Shown: positions 41,206-52,263 of the stretch, piece by piece
How positions within the stretch are numbered: the first letter of the stretch is position 1
Layout of the letters: every line of letters starts with the position of its first letter
Position numbers and translations under genes: made by a program
Source of the DNA: Holtermannia corniformis
Lineage: Eukaryota; Basidiomycota; Tremellomycetes; Holtermanniales
Length of the DNA stretch: 64,000 nt
Direction of reading: 5' to 3'
NCBI GenBank assembly: GCA_001599935.1
Contig: BCIJ01000001.1
Span: 1,522,766-1,586,765, forward strand
Notes under the pieces: model-generated
Database searches by the model: none
Seen by the model: the letters and a program-made list of their open reading frames with translations, nothing else
What the model was told of the DNA's origin: nothing

Positions 41206-43359
41206 CTAGGTCCTCTTCCAAAGGCGAGGCGAACCTTGAGGCGTCTCACTCGTTTCTTGTCCGTTTCTTTTCTTTTTGGTACGACGACTATCATCATGGT
41301 CAGCAGGACGCAAGCAACACGTAAGACGTACCGGGTTGGGCTGAGCAGACGATAAAGCAGCTACCGGGTGGACCGATGGTGCAGCAACTGTCGGCTGGAC
41401 AAATGATGGAGCAGCTAACGGCTGCACAGGTGACAAATCAGCTTCCTTGATCTATCGTCATGGTCAGCTCCAGTACGCCAGCAACAAGCAAGACGTACCG
41501 GCTCAATGAACGGAATCACGATATAGCCCACGCAAAATTTGAGGCTTTCGATCCGTTGGTTCAGACCTAGCTTTTCGTTCTTTCTGGCGTCTTTGTCGTT
41601 GACGTCCTGCGTTGGAATAGGTTTGTTTGTGAGGTCTTTGTGAGCCCGGCTGCGCATCAAGGCTTTGCCTGTGTTCTCATCCGGGACGACAAAACAGTAG
41701 ACAAGTGGTTCTCGCGAGCCGAGCCAGTCCTGAACTTTGCACATGCCATTGCCGTTGATCTCGTGCTTTTTGTTGACGGTCACCTGGAAAAGGATCGTGC
41801 GCGGTGCCGGAGCCGACCTGGGCATGCTGTACAAAGCGTCGATGGCAGCCGCCCCCTTGAGGCAAGTGTACATGATGCCATGGCTCACGTCGTCATCGCC
41901 GAAGACGGGTTCTGACGAAGGAGCTTTCTTCAAGGGCAAGGACAGAGTGAGGTCGACGGACGCAAGGGTTGGCAGGATGGATTCGCTGCCATCAAGAGCC
42001 GTAAGTTGAGCAAGTGCCCAAGACTGGTAGAAGACGCCTCGAAGATGCGCATCGGTCATGAAGAGTCTGGCCATGCTGTATCGTTGCACCATGTCGGCGC
42101 GTTCTCCGCGGGTCACAAAGAGGTAGAGAAGGAACGGCGTAATCAAAACGTACTCGCAATCGGGCGCGTCCAGGATCCAGGTATTCAAGGAACGCGCCCT
42201 AGGGCGGCAATAGAAGAGCTTGTAAAAGTGCTTGGGTTCGAGGACGACTGTATCCGGCTCCACAGCTCCGCCTTTCGCTATTGTCGGCCAGCGCGGCCAA
42301 TTCGTCGGGCACAGCAGGGAGTCGACTTTCAAGTCGAGGTACTGCATGTGCAGATCGTTGATGAGAGCCGCGTGATCGTCGTCGTCAAAGGCGGTACGTG
42401 TGATTATGAGCGTAAGTGCCTGTCGGACTGACGGACCCAAGAGGCGAAAGAGCTGTTGAGGGGTGTAGGTGCCCGGCTGAGGCTGCCGGCACTTGTAATG
42501 CTTGCGCAACCGGCTGCGGTATCGTCAGCACGATGCTTGTCATGCGCGTGACCAATGCTCACCACAAGAGCGCAAATTCTTCCTTTTCCCACAACGCCAT
42601 GGTCCAGAAGCGCATTTGGGTGCGCCTCATCTTCCACCAATATTCGGTGCGCGTCAACCTTGGGCAAGTAGCGAAGACGGTGATTGCGGGAATTCTAGGC
42701 GTGAGAACGAGATTCAAAGGTGGAACACCGTCGCGGGCCATGTGTGCGTTGGCATCGATGAGGACGACCACGTTGCCTTTGTTGGTCGGAACTTGGTACT
42801 TGGTCCCATTTTCGTCCTGTTCAAAGACACCGAGTTGATCGAAGACGAGGAATTGGTCGGCAACGACATTCCACGCCACGGTCTGTCGCCGGCCGAGACA
42901 CCTTGCCAACAAGTACCGCAAGCACTCTGTCTTGCCTGAGGTGGTTTAGCGTGCAGGCAACGTTGCGAGTGTCGACTTAGCTATGCCCGGATGTCCGTAA
43001 ATGATACTAGCCTCAACCGGCACACTGCCAGACAGCATTGCTTCAATCCGCTTCCAGGCTGTTTGATAGCACTCGCGAATCATGTAGGGTTCCGGGAGTG
43101 GCCCTGCAGTTGGATCACTGAGTGTGTAGCCGATCTGAGAGGAGGGCTCCCCGGCCCACTCGGGTTTGCTGTTGAGAGCGAACAGGTCTTTTCCATCCTT
43201 GCCAGAGCCGATATAAAACGGGACGCGGGCTTGATCAGGCTTGCCCCAGAAGCGTTTGTGAAAGTCGAGTGCCCAAGCATGATTGACGTCTTTGTTGGTG
43301 ACACGGACCAGTGGGCGCCTGCGTGTCCCTCCAAGAGGAACCTTTGCGGCTTTGGGCAT
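41206..43359 (-). CDS. Crinkler/RHS-like P-loop protein, copy 2, possibly broken
   Basis: Paralogue of 13771-15705. It starts MPKAAKVPLGGTRRRPLVRV at 43359. P-loop YGHPGI is followed by an intron whose donor reads CTAAGT where GTAAGT would give G-K-T in frame (42980). Unspliced, the frame stops 13 codons later. Next come a Walker-B-like VVVLIDANAH, TVFATCP, and a C-terminal REase-like motif FQVTVNKKHEINGNG. Two near-identical introns (41498-41452, 41331-41288) flank an exon with Val-Gln/His-Pro-Ala-rich repeats. The last exon encodes a basic RRTKKKRN stretch (nuclear signal-like) and ends at TAG 41208-41206. It is divergent from the PMP47-like gene by 134 bases. If the donor base is real, the protein is truncated. 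Confidence 0.6.
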
Positions 43360-43493
43360 TATAGTGTCGTTGAGACGTCCGGGAGAGCGTGGTTGACGAC
43401 AACCCCGACCACGTGGTCCGGGTATCGCCGAACCGAGCACCACCGCGACCGAGCACTGTGCAGTGAGCGAACGGAAGAGGACAGGACAGCACC

Positions 43494-44754
43494 ATGGCAG
43501 AGCTCACCCCGTTCGGAGCAGCACTCGCAGGCGTATGCATCACTCGGAACCCGTACACAGCAGCACTGACACACCCAGGCTCTCGGCGGCGTCTTTAGCA
43601 ACGCGTCAGTCAGCGTCAGCACTACTGGATATCACTGACATGCACAGCGTCGTCTACCCACTTGATACCGTCAAGACGCGGATCCAAGCAGCGCAAGAAC
43701 AGGATCAAGTCGTAGAGCAGGATGTTCAGTTGACCAGGCAGAAGCGCAGATTCAAGATGCTCGAGCTGCTGTTACGCATCGTCAAGACGGAAGGCGTTGC
43801 AGGGCTGTTCAAGGGCTTCACAGCTAATATGCTCAACACGTTCTCCATGCGTCAGTCTCTCTCATATCACGGTGTAGCCGCAAGGCTCAGCCGAAATGGA
43901 GGAGAGACTGACGTTGGACAGAATTCGCCTACTTTTTCTTCCACACTCTACTCCGCACCGCCGCCCTCCGACGCAATCGCCACCCCAGCCATTCCCTTTC
44001 TACCGCCTCCGAACTCTCCCTCGGAGCCCTTGCGGGCGGCTTAGCTCAAATCTTCACCATCCCCGTCAGCGTTATCGCGACACGCCAACAGCTCTCCCCA
44101 ACCTCTTCCTCGCTCCTCTCTACAGGGCGGCACATCGTCCACACCGAAGGCCTCACAGCGCTCTGGACGGGCTTGAAGCCCGGTTTAGTACTGACAGCCA
44201 ACCCAGCCATCACCTATGGCGTGTATGAGCGCATCAAGAGTCGGCTGCTGGTAAATGGTAACCCTGGTCAAATGGTCAAACTGGGGCCTGGAAAAGCGTT
44301 CGCCCTAGGTGTGCTCAGTAAGACTTTGGCGACCGTCGTCACGTATCCGTACATCTTTGTCAGTCCGACTGACAACATGACCGAGCGAGCGAGCTCATGA
44401 GCATAGGCCAAAGTCCGGCTTCAGGCGCAACCATCTATCAAAGCGACCGGCGTCGCGCCCTCATACGCCGAGATCGCAGCGCAGCCGCCTCACCCCCCTG
44501 CGCGGGACACGGGCGCTCTAGCCCTACTGAATCGCGTGTATAAAGCACAAGGGTTCAAAGGGTGGTATCGCGGCATGAGCGCGCAGATCATCAAGGCCGT
44601 CTTATCGCAGGGTGTGTCCTATGCTGCTCGCGTAATGAAGGCTGATGACCGCACAGGCATCCTGTTTGCGTTCAAAGACCAATTCGAGCGCTACGCATTA
44701 GTACTGCTAGTCTTGATTGCGCGCTTGCGCCAACGCTCCGTCTTTGCAAAGTGA
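43494..44754 (+). CDS. ANT1: Peroxisomal adenine nucleotide carrier, PMP47/ANT1 type
   Basis: A mitochondrial-carrier-family protein that imports ATP into peroxisomes for fatty-acid activation. Exon 1 is 43494-43532 (MAELTPFGAALAG), then a 26-nt exon 43579-43604 (ALGGVFSNA), then 43648 onward. Splicing gives ALGGVFSNAVVYPLDTVKTR with the first P-x-D-x-x-K motif. The second repeat has GALAGGLAQIFTIPVSVIATR (D replaced, as in PMP47) and the third has LSKTLATVVTYPYIFAKVRL. Repeat ends ITYGVYERIK and LFAFKDQFER are typical. The S-N-A motif and degenerate second and third signatures separate it from mitochondrial ADP/ATP carriers. It is convergent with the next gene, with 27 bases between stops. 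Confidence 0.8.
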
Positions 44755-44781
44755 CGTCTATGCATCTCTGCCTGCGCTACG

Positions 44782-46079
44782 CTAGACATATGGCGCCACT
44801 TGTGGATAGATTGCCTCGTAGACTGAAAAGATGATGCCGCCGCTCATCTGATGACCCATCAGCGCGAGGGAAACCCACAGCGAAAGCGGACTGACCACCA
44901 ACCGGGCCAGACGCGGCGTCGTGCCCTTCCAAAACTTGAGCAAGCCTTCTTCGGTAAAGATGCGGTATGCGCAGTGAGCCGAGTTGCGGTACTCTTGCCG
45001 CGCAGTGAGGGACTGCATGCGCGTCTTGATCACGCTGCGGTCGTTAGCTAGGTTCCGTCTCGTTGATCAGACGCACTCGAACGGCATCGTCGAGTCTGAA
45101 GATTAGTGTCAGTATCGATCTCGATGACCGTTGCAGACGCACAAACAGTGATGACGCCTGCCGTCGCACCAATCGCAAACGTGACAGGTCCAGGCAGCTG
45201 TTCACCCGGTCGCGTCGAGCCCTGGACAAACTGCTTCAACGTAGAGTAGGATGAGAACCTGACGGCAGAGTTGGCTCCTTGGCGTAGCATCTACATAACG
45301 TGCGGGCCGTCAGCTCGCGGCAGCGACTGCGCGAGAGTGAGACTGACGACTGGGAGTAAACCGCGGTAGACGCCTCCAAAGCCTTCTTCACGCAGGATGA
45401 TGCCGGTGCCGTGGACGAGACCTTTGAAGCGCGGTTGAGCGAGCTTGGAGTCTTCGACGAGCTTGGTTCTGTGGATGTCAGTATACGAGGGCTTGGTCAT
45501 GGCCTGGACGCACTTGATCGTCTCGCTTGGAGTGACTGCAAACACTGCTTCTGTCAAACCAGCACCGAGGCCGGCTATACGTTGATCAGCCACTACACCA
45601 AGCCGTTCATCGCACGCACCCAAAAGTGACCGCGGTGCAGACAATTTGCCCTCCCGCCATCAGCAAAGCTCACACGACCGGCTCTCACACTCACATCATT
45701 ATCCTTGAGCAAGCTCTTGTACCAGTCATAGCTCAAGAACCGAACGCCCGCCTTGATCCCGCATCCAATCACCAAAGCCGAGCAACCCGTATACATGCCC
45801 GAGATCCCTCGGGTCTGGATCGTGTTCTTCAGGATCGAGTACGGCGTCGCCGCCTGGTGCGTTAGCTTGGCAGCAGTGAGCCAGTCGTGGACACACCTTG
45901 ACGCCTGGCGCAGGCTTGCCGGAGAACTGCAGCTGCGTCTTGAGACTGTCAAGAGGGTAGGTCACGAAACCTTCAAACGCGCCCGCCGTCGCGCCTGCAA
46001 TCACCGAGGCGAGCGGACGCTCGCGCTCCTTGCCCTTGACAGACTGGACTGCAGGCGGCTGTACAGTGGACGTCGACAT
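44782..46079 (-). CDS. CTP1: Mitochondrial tricarboxylate (citrate) carrier, CTP1 type
   Basis: SLC25 carrier exchanging citrate or isocitrate across the inner membrane. Three repeats are visible: SVIAGATAGAFEGFVTYPLDSLKTQLQ; GLGAGLTEAVFAVTPSETIK with the unusual P-S-E-T-I-K signature of citrate carriers; and AIGATAGVITVYATMPLDVIKTRM. Between them are GISGMYTGCSALVIGCGIKAG/VRFLSYD and GFGGVYRGLLPVMLRQGANSAVRF, the latter typical of CTP1. The N-terminus (MSTSTVQPPAVQSVKGKER) is polar. There are about six short introns. The start at 46079 is the first ATG that gives this frame. Confidence 0.85.
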
Positions 46080-46248
46080 TTCAGTGATGGTGATGGGCGA
46101 TCACCAGCAAAAACTCGACTCGTGCGACCAAGTGGCGGCGATCGCCGTGCTCGCATCCAGCTTTGAATGGTAGAGTGACATGCAACGGCTACACGTATAC
46201 ACTGGGCTATCTTATACATTCACTGCTGATCAAGCACACCCTCGGCGC

Positions 46249-49200
46249 TCACGACATCCACCGCCCCCGCGCCCGACCCCTCGGCGGCCATGCACCCCGT
46301 CCACGGAACGAGTGCTCGGACGAGGGCCCTCTTGGGGGTGGGAAGCCGCGATTCGCAGACGGCCCATAGCTCGGCGACGAGCCTGTACCGCCTCGACTTG
46401 GCAAGCTGGCCGAGCCGTTGGACGGCGATGGGGGTGGACCAGCATGCCAACCTCGAGGGCCCCGAGGCGGTTCCTTGGACGGAGCAGACGACGGCCAACT
46501 CGTGCGCGGCCCGACCGGACCTGGAGGCAGCGGCGTCGTTCGGTAGCCTGCAGGACTCTCCTGTGCCCCATAGCGTGACGCAGAGCCATTGCTCGATTGT
46601 TGGTGAGGCGGCAAGTCGCGCTGGGCCAGTGGCGGAGGCGGCCGCGAGCGAGGGACGTATGGTGGGGATGGAGGACTGGCCGGTCTGGGCTCGTGCAAGT
46701 CGAGATCCAAGCCTATCGGCGCGGCCACCGGTGTCTGCGGAAGGGGCTGGCGCGTTACTGTCGGGGACGTTGCCTTTTCAGGCGGCTGCCAGGTCGATCT
46801 GGGAACCCAGCTCGACGACTCGGCAGTAGGTTGGGTCGTTGCTTCCGATAAAGGCGCTGATGCGGCTGGTGCGTCTTCGGACCGGGTCGGTGACTGTCGA
46901 CTGCTGTCCTGCACAGCAACGCGCTCGTCTGCGGTTTCGGGCAGGTGCGAGGCAATACTCGAGCTCGATGGCAAGTGGCGCGATAGATCAAACGGAAGCT
47001 TGCTGCTGCCACTCTGACCTCGCACCGGACTCAACTCTACAGGCGTGGCAACGACCTCGGCAGTCGGCGTCATATGTGACGACAAAGAGGTAAACTCCAA
47101 GGCGGGTACCGACTTGGTCGGTGAGCTCTCGATCCGGGGCGAGGTCACTTGTGGGGCTTTGGCAGCGGCCGAACCAAACCCTGGAATCGAGTGGAAGCCG
47201 AGGATAAAGTCGTTTGCCGGTGCTGGCGTCACGGGCGCGTCGGGCTTGGCGAGCTCGTCCACCTCCATCGCAACGTCAGCCGACCCATCGGAAACCGTAG
47301 CTTTGCGTCGTGCTGCATAGTCTGCCAAGGTCAGCCGCCGTACAGGCGGTGGCGTTGGCTCCTTGACGGGCTCTGGTATGGGTTCGGGTTCCGTTTCGAC
47401 CACTGGCGTAGCTTCCCGTGCTGTGTCCTCAGACTCCACAGGCTGAGCGGCTGCAACTCGATCCGCAATCTCCCTGGGCTCGTCAAAGATCTTTTCAAGC
47501 TCGTTCGACGGCTGCAGCGGCTCGGGCTGTTCGTCTGACAGAGGAGGCGGAGGAAGCGACGGTGTCCGTGCACCGCGGGCAATGGCGTCCTCTTCGACGA
47601 CCAGCATCTCTTCCGTCACTGGGACAATGTCGGCCACAGGCGATTCCTTGATAGGAGCAGCGTCGACGTCCATGGCGTCCGATTCCCGAGGCCTGGGCAC
47701 AGACGGTGCAGCCTTTGCCACCTTGACCGGCGAGCGGGCCCGCTTCGGCACGGCCTGCGATTCGGGCAGCTTCGGCGACAGTGGCACAGTCGGCGACAGG
47801 ATCCGCCGAATCTTGCGCACACCGTTCGGCTTTGGCTTGGTGGCCTTGGTTTGAGCTTGAGAGTGCTTGAGACCCTGCGGGGTCTTCTTGAGCGGGGCAA
47901 GCGCCTTTGCCTTACCCTTTGCGACGACTTTGCCGTGTCTCCGCAACGGCGCCTCGTCCTCCTCGCTCTCCTCACCGCTGTCGCCTCGACTTTGCACAAC
48001 TTTGACGGGAGAACGACGTCTAGGGCTCTGCGTCACGGGTTTGCGTGTCGCGGCTGATGGCTCGCCTTGGTAGACTTCCTCGTCTTCGCTATCGGACGAG
48101 CGATGTGACAGGGGCTGAGTCAACGTCGACGTGTCTGACGCGACGCCAGAATCGTCTTCGTCCTCCATTGCTGGCAAAGGCGTCGAAGTTTGCATCGGAC
48201 TGGCAGCTGGCTCCGAGCTGGGTGTCGGCGAGGAAATCGGAGATGATTCAGGAGGGTGGTCAATAGGGAGTGGAGCGCCGTTTGAAGCGCCCGCAACAGC
48301 GGAAAGCGGTTCGTCCGGTTGTTTGCTTTGCTCCACAGCGACCTCGACCAAAGGTTCGACGGGGCTTGGCTTGGGTGCGAGCTCGGGTTCGGGCTCGAAA
48401 TCCAGCTCCGACTCTTCGACGTCCGCCTCTCGTCTGAGCCAATCTTGACGCCGTTGCAATTCCTGCGCAAACACCATCTCCTCCCTCAGCATGCGCTCCT
48501 GCTCCTCCTCCAGCCGTCGCCAGCCTCGAGTCGCGCCCACGAGCTCCCCCAAATCTGCCCCTCTGCCACCCTTGGCCGTCGTCTCCAAGCCATCAAGCGA
48601 GCCATTCGTCTCTACAAGGTGTGCCATCTGCGCGACAGCACAATCGATCGGCTGGGTACACGCACAGGTCGAAAACGTGCCCAAGAGGAACGTGAGGATT
48701 GTTTCGATCTTGTCGAGGATGTACTGCAGCTTGGCTGGGTGCATGGCCGGGAGGTTGGATCGACCGTTTTCGAGGCGAGGACAGCGCATGAGGATCTGGA
48801 GAAAGTGAACGACGTGCTGGTCATCCCACTCCCAGCCGAGAACGAGCTCTTCCTTTTTGGTAATGTTGCGGGTTGCGAACACGCCAAACGCCAGAGATGT
48901 TGCTTTGACGGGATCGTCTCGGTTGGTGGAGCGAAAGAGGATTGGGCGTAAGACGGTGTTGGGATGACAGCCCGAGCGGATGAAGCGCATCTCACTCCCG
49001 TAGCCCCGAGCATCGACCACGAGGTCTATTGGGGGTGCCAGTGCGCGCACGTACGGTTTTGGCGTTCCGAGCCCAGCATACTGATTGATCGGATCTCGCC
49101 GGTAGGACCGAGCCGAGCTGATCTCGCCCAGGTACTCGCCTAGGAACGCACCGGCCGGGATCAGCTCGTCGGCGTATACGGCGTACATTGTCGGCCGCGC

Positions 49201-51216
49201 AAACGTGCTCGCTGACAGATAACCGGGTGCGGTGACTGCATGTGGTGCCGAGGGATTTGCAGTGTACCCAAGTGGGAGAAAAGACGAAGACTCGGGAATG
49301 GCGCGGATCACGGTCGAGCTCGCCAACGCAGCGAGGGATCGACCGGTCATGTACACTGGAGGGATGGGCGGAGCGAGAAGTGAGAAGTCTGGCGAGGGGA
49401 GATCGCCATCGGGGTGAAGGTGCGGTAAAGCGGCGTGTCCCGGTTCCGTCGGTGACGGCAAGCCAGACGCATCGTGGACTGTACTCGATACGACCCTAGC
49501 CCGCTTCGATTCCTGATCCGGCAACTGATCAGGAGAAACCCATTCTTCCAGAAACGAGCTGATGATGTGCTGGACGCCGCGGCCTCGCACGACATTCGCC
49601 TTGACCTCGGTGTACTCTAAGCGCCATGCCTCGGCTTTCCACGCCACGTCGTCTTCGCCCGCCGACAGCGCTTGGATAGTCGCCTGCACCGACGCCGGTG
49701 TCGTTGGCTCCTTGAACGCGGCTGAAGCGGCCGAGGACGCCGAAGCAAACGGCGAGGGAAAGTTGTCGATTGAAGCCGGATGCTCCTTTGCGGCCTTATT
49801 CCGCGGTTGCTTTGGCTGCGTCGCTCTTCGTTTTCCCTTGGTCGCCGGTGGTGGCATATTCGACGCGACCGAGGCCGCAGGCGACGCTCGATCTCGAGAC
49901 GAGCCATCGGCCATGTCGACGTCGTCGAGCGCCATACTGCCGACCCGGCCTCTAGACCCTTCGCGCTCTTTCCCGGCCCGTCCACCCCTACTCGCACCCT
50001 TGGTTCGGCTCGGGGCGGGTTGCGTCGGCTCTGCGTCTCGTCGTCGCTTCTCGCTTTCCAGCCAGTCCATCTGGATCGTCATGGCGCGCTTCTGATCGAC
50101 CTTGCGATCTGAACACCGGTCACAGCGGTACATTTCCGGCACGGCGTCTTGCGCGATCCCCATACACACGGCGTGCTGCCATGTCTCGCAGTGATCGCAC
50201 TGGATCGTGAACCCGTCGTCGTGCGCAAACATGCACACGCAGCGGATCACGCCGTCCTCGGCTGGTGGGTCGATCGCGGCCGCCTTGGAACCGGATGAAC
50301 GCCGTGGGTTGGCCGGTGTTGCGCGCTTTCGCTTCTTGACCGGCTTGGCGGCTGGTGCAGGTTCGCGCTCGGGTTCTACTTCAGCCGCTGGAGGGATGTA
50401 CGAGGTTGACGCGACCGGCTGTGGCTGGTCCGCCGGGAGAGCAAACGACACGGAAGGATAAGGCGCCTCTGGGGCGGGCTCGATCGACTTTGCTGGGATC
50501 ATGTGGATATGCAGAGGCGCAACCTCGGCCGGCGTCTGCGTTGGTGGCTGGATCGGTCGTGGTGGGCTCTCGACTTTGGCCGGTGCCGGGTGCGAGGACA
50601 TTTGCACGGGAATCGGGTCAGGATGCAGCAGGTGCGCGAGCGAGCTTGGCGAAGGCGTCTTGATGGGTACTGCAGGAGGCGGGTTGGGTGAAAGGTGTAG
50701 AGGCGGGGCTCGGAAGGGCACCGGTTGGGGCTGGATGAGGGTTGGCGACGGTGACGGTGCGCGTGCCAAGATGGGTGAAGGTGGACGTGCGGGCGGTTGC
50801 TCCGCTGAGACTGCTGTTGGCTCGGACGGTTGACTCGGTGGCGTCGGTTCGTTGACGACGGGAACCGGTACTGCAGTCGATACAGGAGAGGTGATGGTGA
50901 CGGGTGCAGGCTCGGGCTGAGGTACAACCTCTAGTGGTACCGGAGGCTCAGGTACGACCTCGTCCACAGGGTCGACATCCATCTTGACATCGTGCTCGAC
51001 CGTCGGCGTGACCAGAGGTTCGGCCGCACCGACCAAGCCGAGTAATAGCTGTGCGGCCTCGTCTTCGGCCGCCAAACTCTGTGACTGAACGTCGTCTGGA
51101 GCACTGGCGTTGTCGACAGGAGGCTGTTTCGGGGGCTCGGACGCGGCTAGGGTTTCAGGAGGTGCCGGTGCCGAGGTCGGGAGCTGCAGGACTGGGACGG
51201 GTAGAGGATCCATCAT
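46249..51216 (-). CDS. SET3: Set3-like PHD-SET protein of a histone deacetylase complex
   Basis: A single uninterrupted frame of 1655 residues, the largest exon in the window. The PHD finger is at about residues 325-370 (RCVCMFAHDDGFTIQCDHCE, WQHAVCMGI, YRCDRCSDR). The SET domain is at about 670-800 (YAVYADELIPAGAFLGEYLG, SARSYRRDPINQY, MRFIRSGCHPNTVLRPIL, FATRNITKKEELVLGWEWDD). The SET domain lacks the N-H-S-C motif (it has RSGCHPN), as in Set3/MLL5/UpSET proteins, which act as scaffolds for HDACs rather than methyltransferases. The rest is Pro/Ser/Glu-rich and disordered. The C-terminal 200 residues are RG/P-rich. The start is at the first of two adjacent ATGs. It is divergent from BRR2 across a 1047-base spacer. 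Confidence 0.88.
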   Translation of the reverse strand: MMDPLPVPVLQLPTSAPAPPETLAASEPPKQPPVDNASAPDDVQSQSLAAEDEAAQLLLGLVGAAEPLVTPTVEHDVKMDVDPVDEVVPEPPVPLEVVPQPEPAPVTITSPVSTAVPVPVVNEPTPPSQPSEPTAVSAEQPPARPPSPILARAPSPSPTLIQPQPVPFRAPPLHLSPNPPPAVPIKTPSPSSLAHLLHPDPIPVQMSSHPAPAKVESPPRPIQPPTQTPAEVAPLHIHMIPAKSIEPAPEAPYPSVSFALPADQPQPVASTSYIPPAAEVEPEREPAPAAKPVKKRKRATPANPRRSSGSKAAAIDPPAEDGVIRCVCMFAHDDGFTIQCDHCETWQHAVCMGIAQDAVPEMYRCDRCSDRKVDQKRAMTIQMDWLESEKRRRDAEPTQPAPSRTKGASRGGRAGKEREGSRGRVGSMALDDVDMADGSSRDRASPAASVASNMPPPATKGKRRATQPKQPRNKAAKEHPASIDNFPSPFASASSAASAAFKEPTTPASVQATIQALSAGEDDVAWKAEAWRLEYTEVKANVVRGRGVQHIISSFLEEWVSPDQLPDQESKRARVVSSTVHDASGLPSPTEPGHAALPHLHPDGDLPSPDFSLLAPPIPPVYMTGRSLAALASSTVIRAIPESSSFLPLGYTANPSAPHAVTAPGYLSASTFARPTMYAVYADELIPAGAFLGEYLGEISSARSYRRDPINQYAGLGTPKPYVRALAPPIDLVVDARGYGSEMRFIRSGCHPNTVLRPILFRSTNRDDPVKATSLAFGVFATRNITKKEELVLGWEWDDQHVVHFLQILMRCPRLENGRSNLPAMHPAKLQYILDKIETILTFLLGTFSTCACTQPIDCAVAQMAHLVETNGSLDGLETTAKGGRGADLGELVGATRGWRRLEEEQERMLREEMVFAQELQRRQDWLRREADVEESELDFEPEPELAPKPSPVEPLVEVAVEQSKQPDEPLSAVAGASNGAPLPIDHPPESSPISSPTPSSEPAASPMQTSTPLPAMEDEDDSGVASDTSTLTQPLSHRSSDSEDEEVYQGEPSAATRKPVTQSPRRRSPVKVVQSRGDSGEESEEDEAPLRRHGKVVAKGKAKALAPLKKTPQGLKHSQAQTKATKPKPNGVRKIRRILSPTVPLSPKLPESQAVPKRARSPVKVAKAAPSVPRPRESDAMDVDAAPIKESPVADIVPVTEEMLVVEEDAIARGARTPSLPPPPLSDEQPEPLQPSNELEKIFDEPREIADRVAAAQPVESEDTAREATPVVETEPEPIPEPVKEPTPPPVRRLTLADYAARRKATVSDGSADVAMEVDELAKPDAPVTPAPANDFILGFHSIPGFGSAAAKAPQVTSPRIESSPTKSVPALEFTSLSSHMTPTAEVVATPVELSPVRGQSGSSKLPFDLSRHLPSSSSIASHLPETADERVAVQDSSRQSPTRSEDAPAASAPLSEATTQPTAESSSWVPRSTWQPPEKATSPTVTRQPLPQTPVAAPIGLDLDLHEPRPASPPSPPYVPRSRPPPPLAQRDLPPHQQSSNGSASRYGAQESPAGYRTTPLPPGPVGPRTSWPSSAPSKEPPRGPRGWHAGPPPSPSNGSASLPSRGGTGSSPSYGPSANRGFPPPRGPSSEHSFRGRGAWPPRGRARGRWMS

Positions 51217-52263
51217 GAAAGGATGGCCGCTACGATGATCAGTCTGTGTCTCAAGCAGTAACGAGCGTGGTGACGAACCGGCCGGCCAGTAGACGTGTGC
51301 CAGTACCGGTCTCAGTGGGATCCGGTCGCTAATGGAGACTGTGCGGGATCAGCCGATGGCTGCGAGTCCTTTGCGGTGCACACGACGCACAAGTGGATGG
51401 TTGGGCCTAGCAGAGGTCCGTGAGGGATGGGGTTGCGAGCGCGGTCGCATAGGGCAGGACTGGAGTGCGGCGGCGGGAATCAGGTATGAAGCAAAGGGGG
51501 TCCAAGACGCTCTGTCAGCATTGCCAGGCGAGGGATCGTGTACGAGTCGAGATCACGTACCCAGAGGCAGACCAACAGCACCCTTCCACTCTGCTCTTTT
51601 CCGTCTTGTGCGGCCGCGACGACGCCAGCGCGCAGACTGCCGGGTCGTCAGACGGGGACCGGGATTTGATGTCAACAGTCGTGAACCGACATACCTCTGT
51701 GATCCTGGCTTTACGTTGATGCCAGACTGTCGCGCGCTGGCCAAGTAGCTTGAGCGCACTGTAGTGTATGCGCCTGGCTGTACTCTGACCGTAGCGAGCG
51801 CAGCAGGAGGGCAAGAGGACGACCGGTGAAAACCCAGTGCGAGTTGGGATCAACGCGGCCGTCGACTGCCGCATGCGGGAATAATCATTACCACCAGATT
51901 CCTAATCAACTAGGATAAGATTGTGGTCGACTACGATGTTATCCCAATGTGATTGCAAACTAGGTTGTAATCGGCTACAGTGGTATTAGAAACAAATCCT
52001 AATCGCATTAGCAGTAAACTGAAATAAGGACAGCCGCGACCCTTCTCTTCCTCGCCATCGCTCGACCTTTTCCTCACTCTCGGTCCAATCATTCAGGCCG
52101 GCCACTGCTCGGATCCCTGTCACCACTTCTTGTATTGATAGCACTCTAGGCGGAGACAGAGAGACAAGCCAGCGGATCGGAGCAGACTCGATTCGTACAT
52201 TGAACGCCGTTCGAGCGCGCAAAACTCCCCCGGCCGATCCCCCACCTTCTTTCCTCTCCAACC
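51217..52263. promoter_or_regulatory. SET3-BRR2 intergenic region
   Basis: 1047 bases between divergent starts, the largest gene-free spacer in the conserved block. No gene supported. The part 51880-52020 is AT-rich, with repeated TAATC/GATTA words and two similar 12-mers (GTGGTCGACTAC, GTAATCGGCTAC), unlike its GC-rich surroundings. The left half holds overlapping frames without support. Confidence 0.4.
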
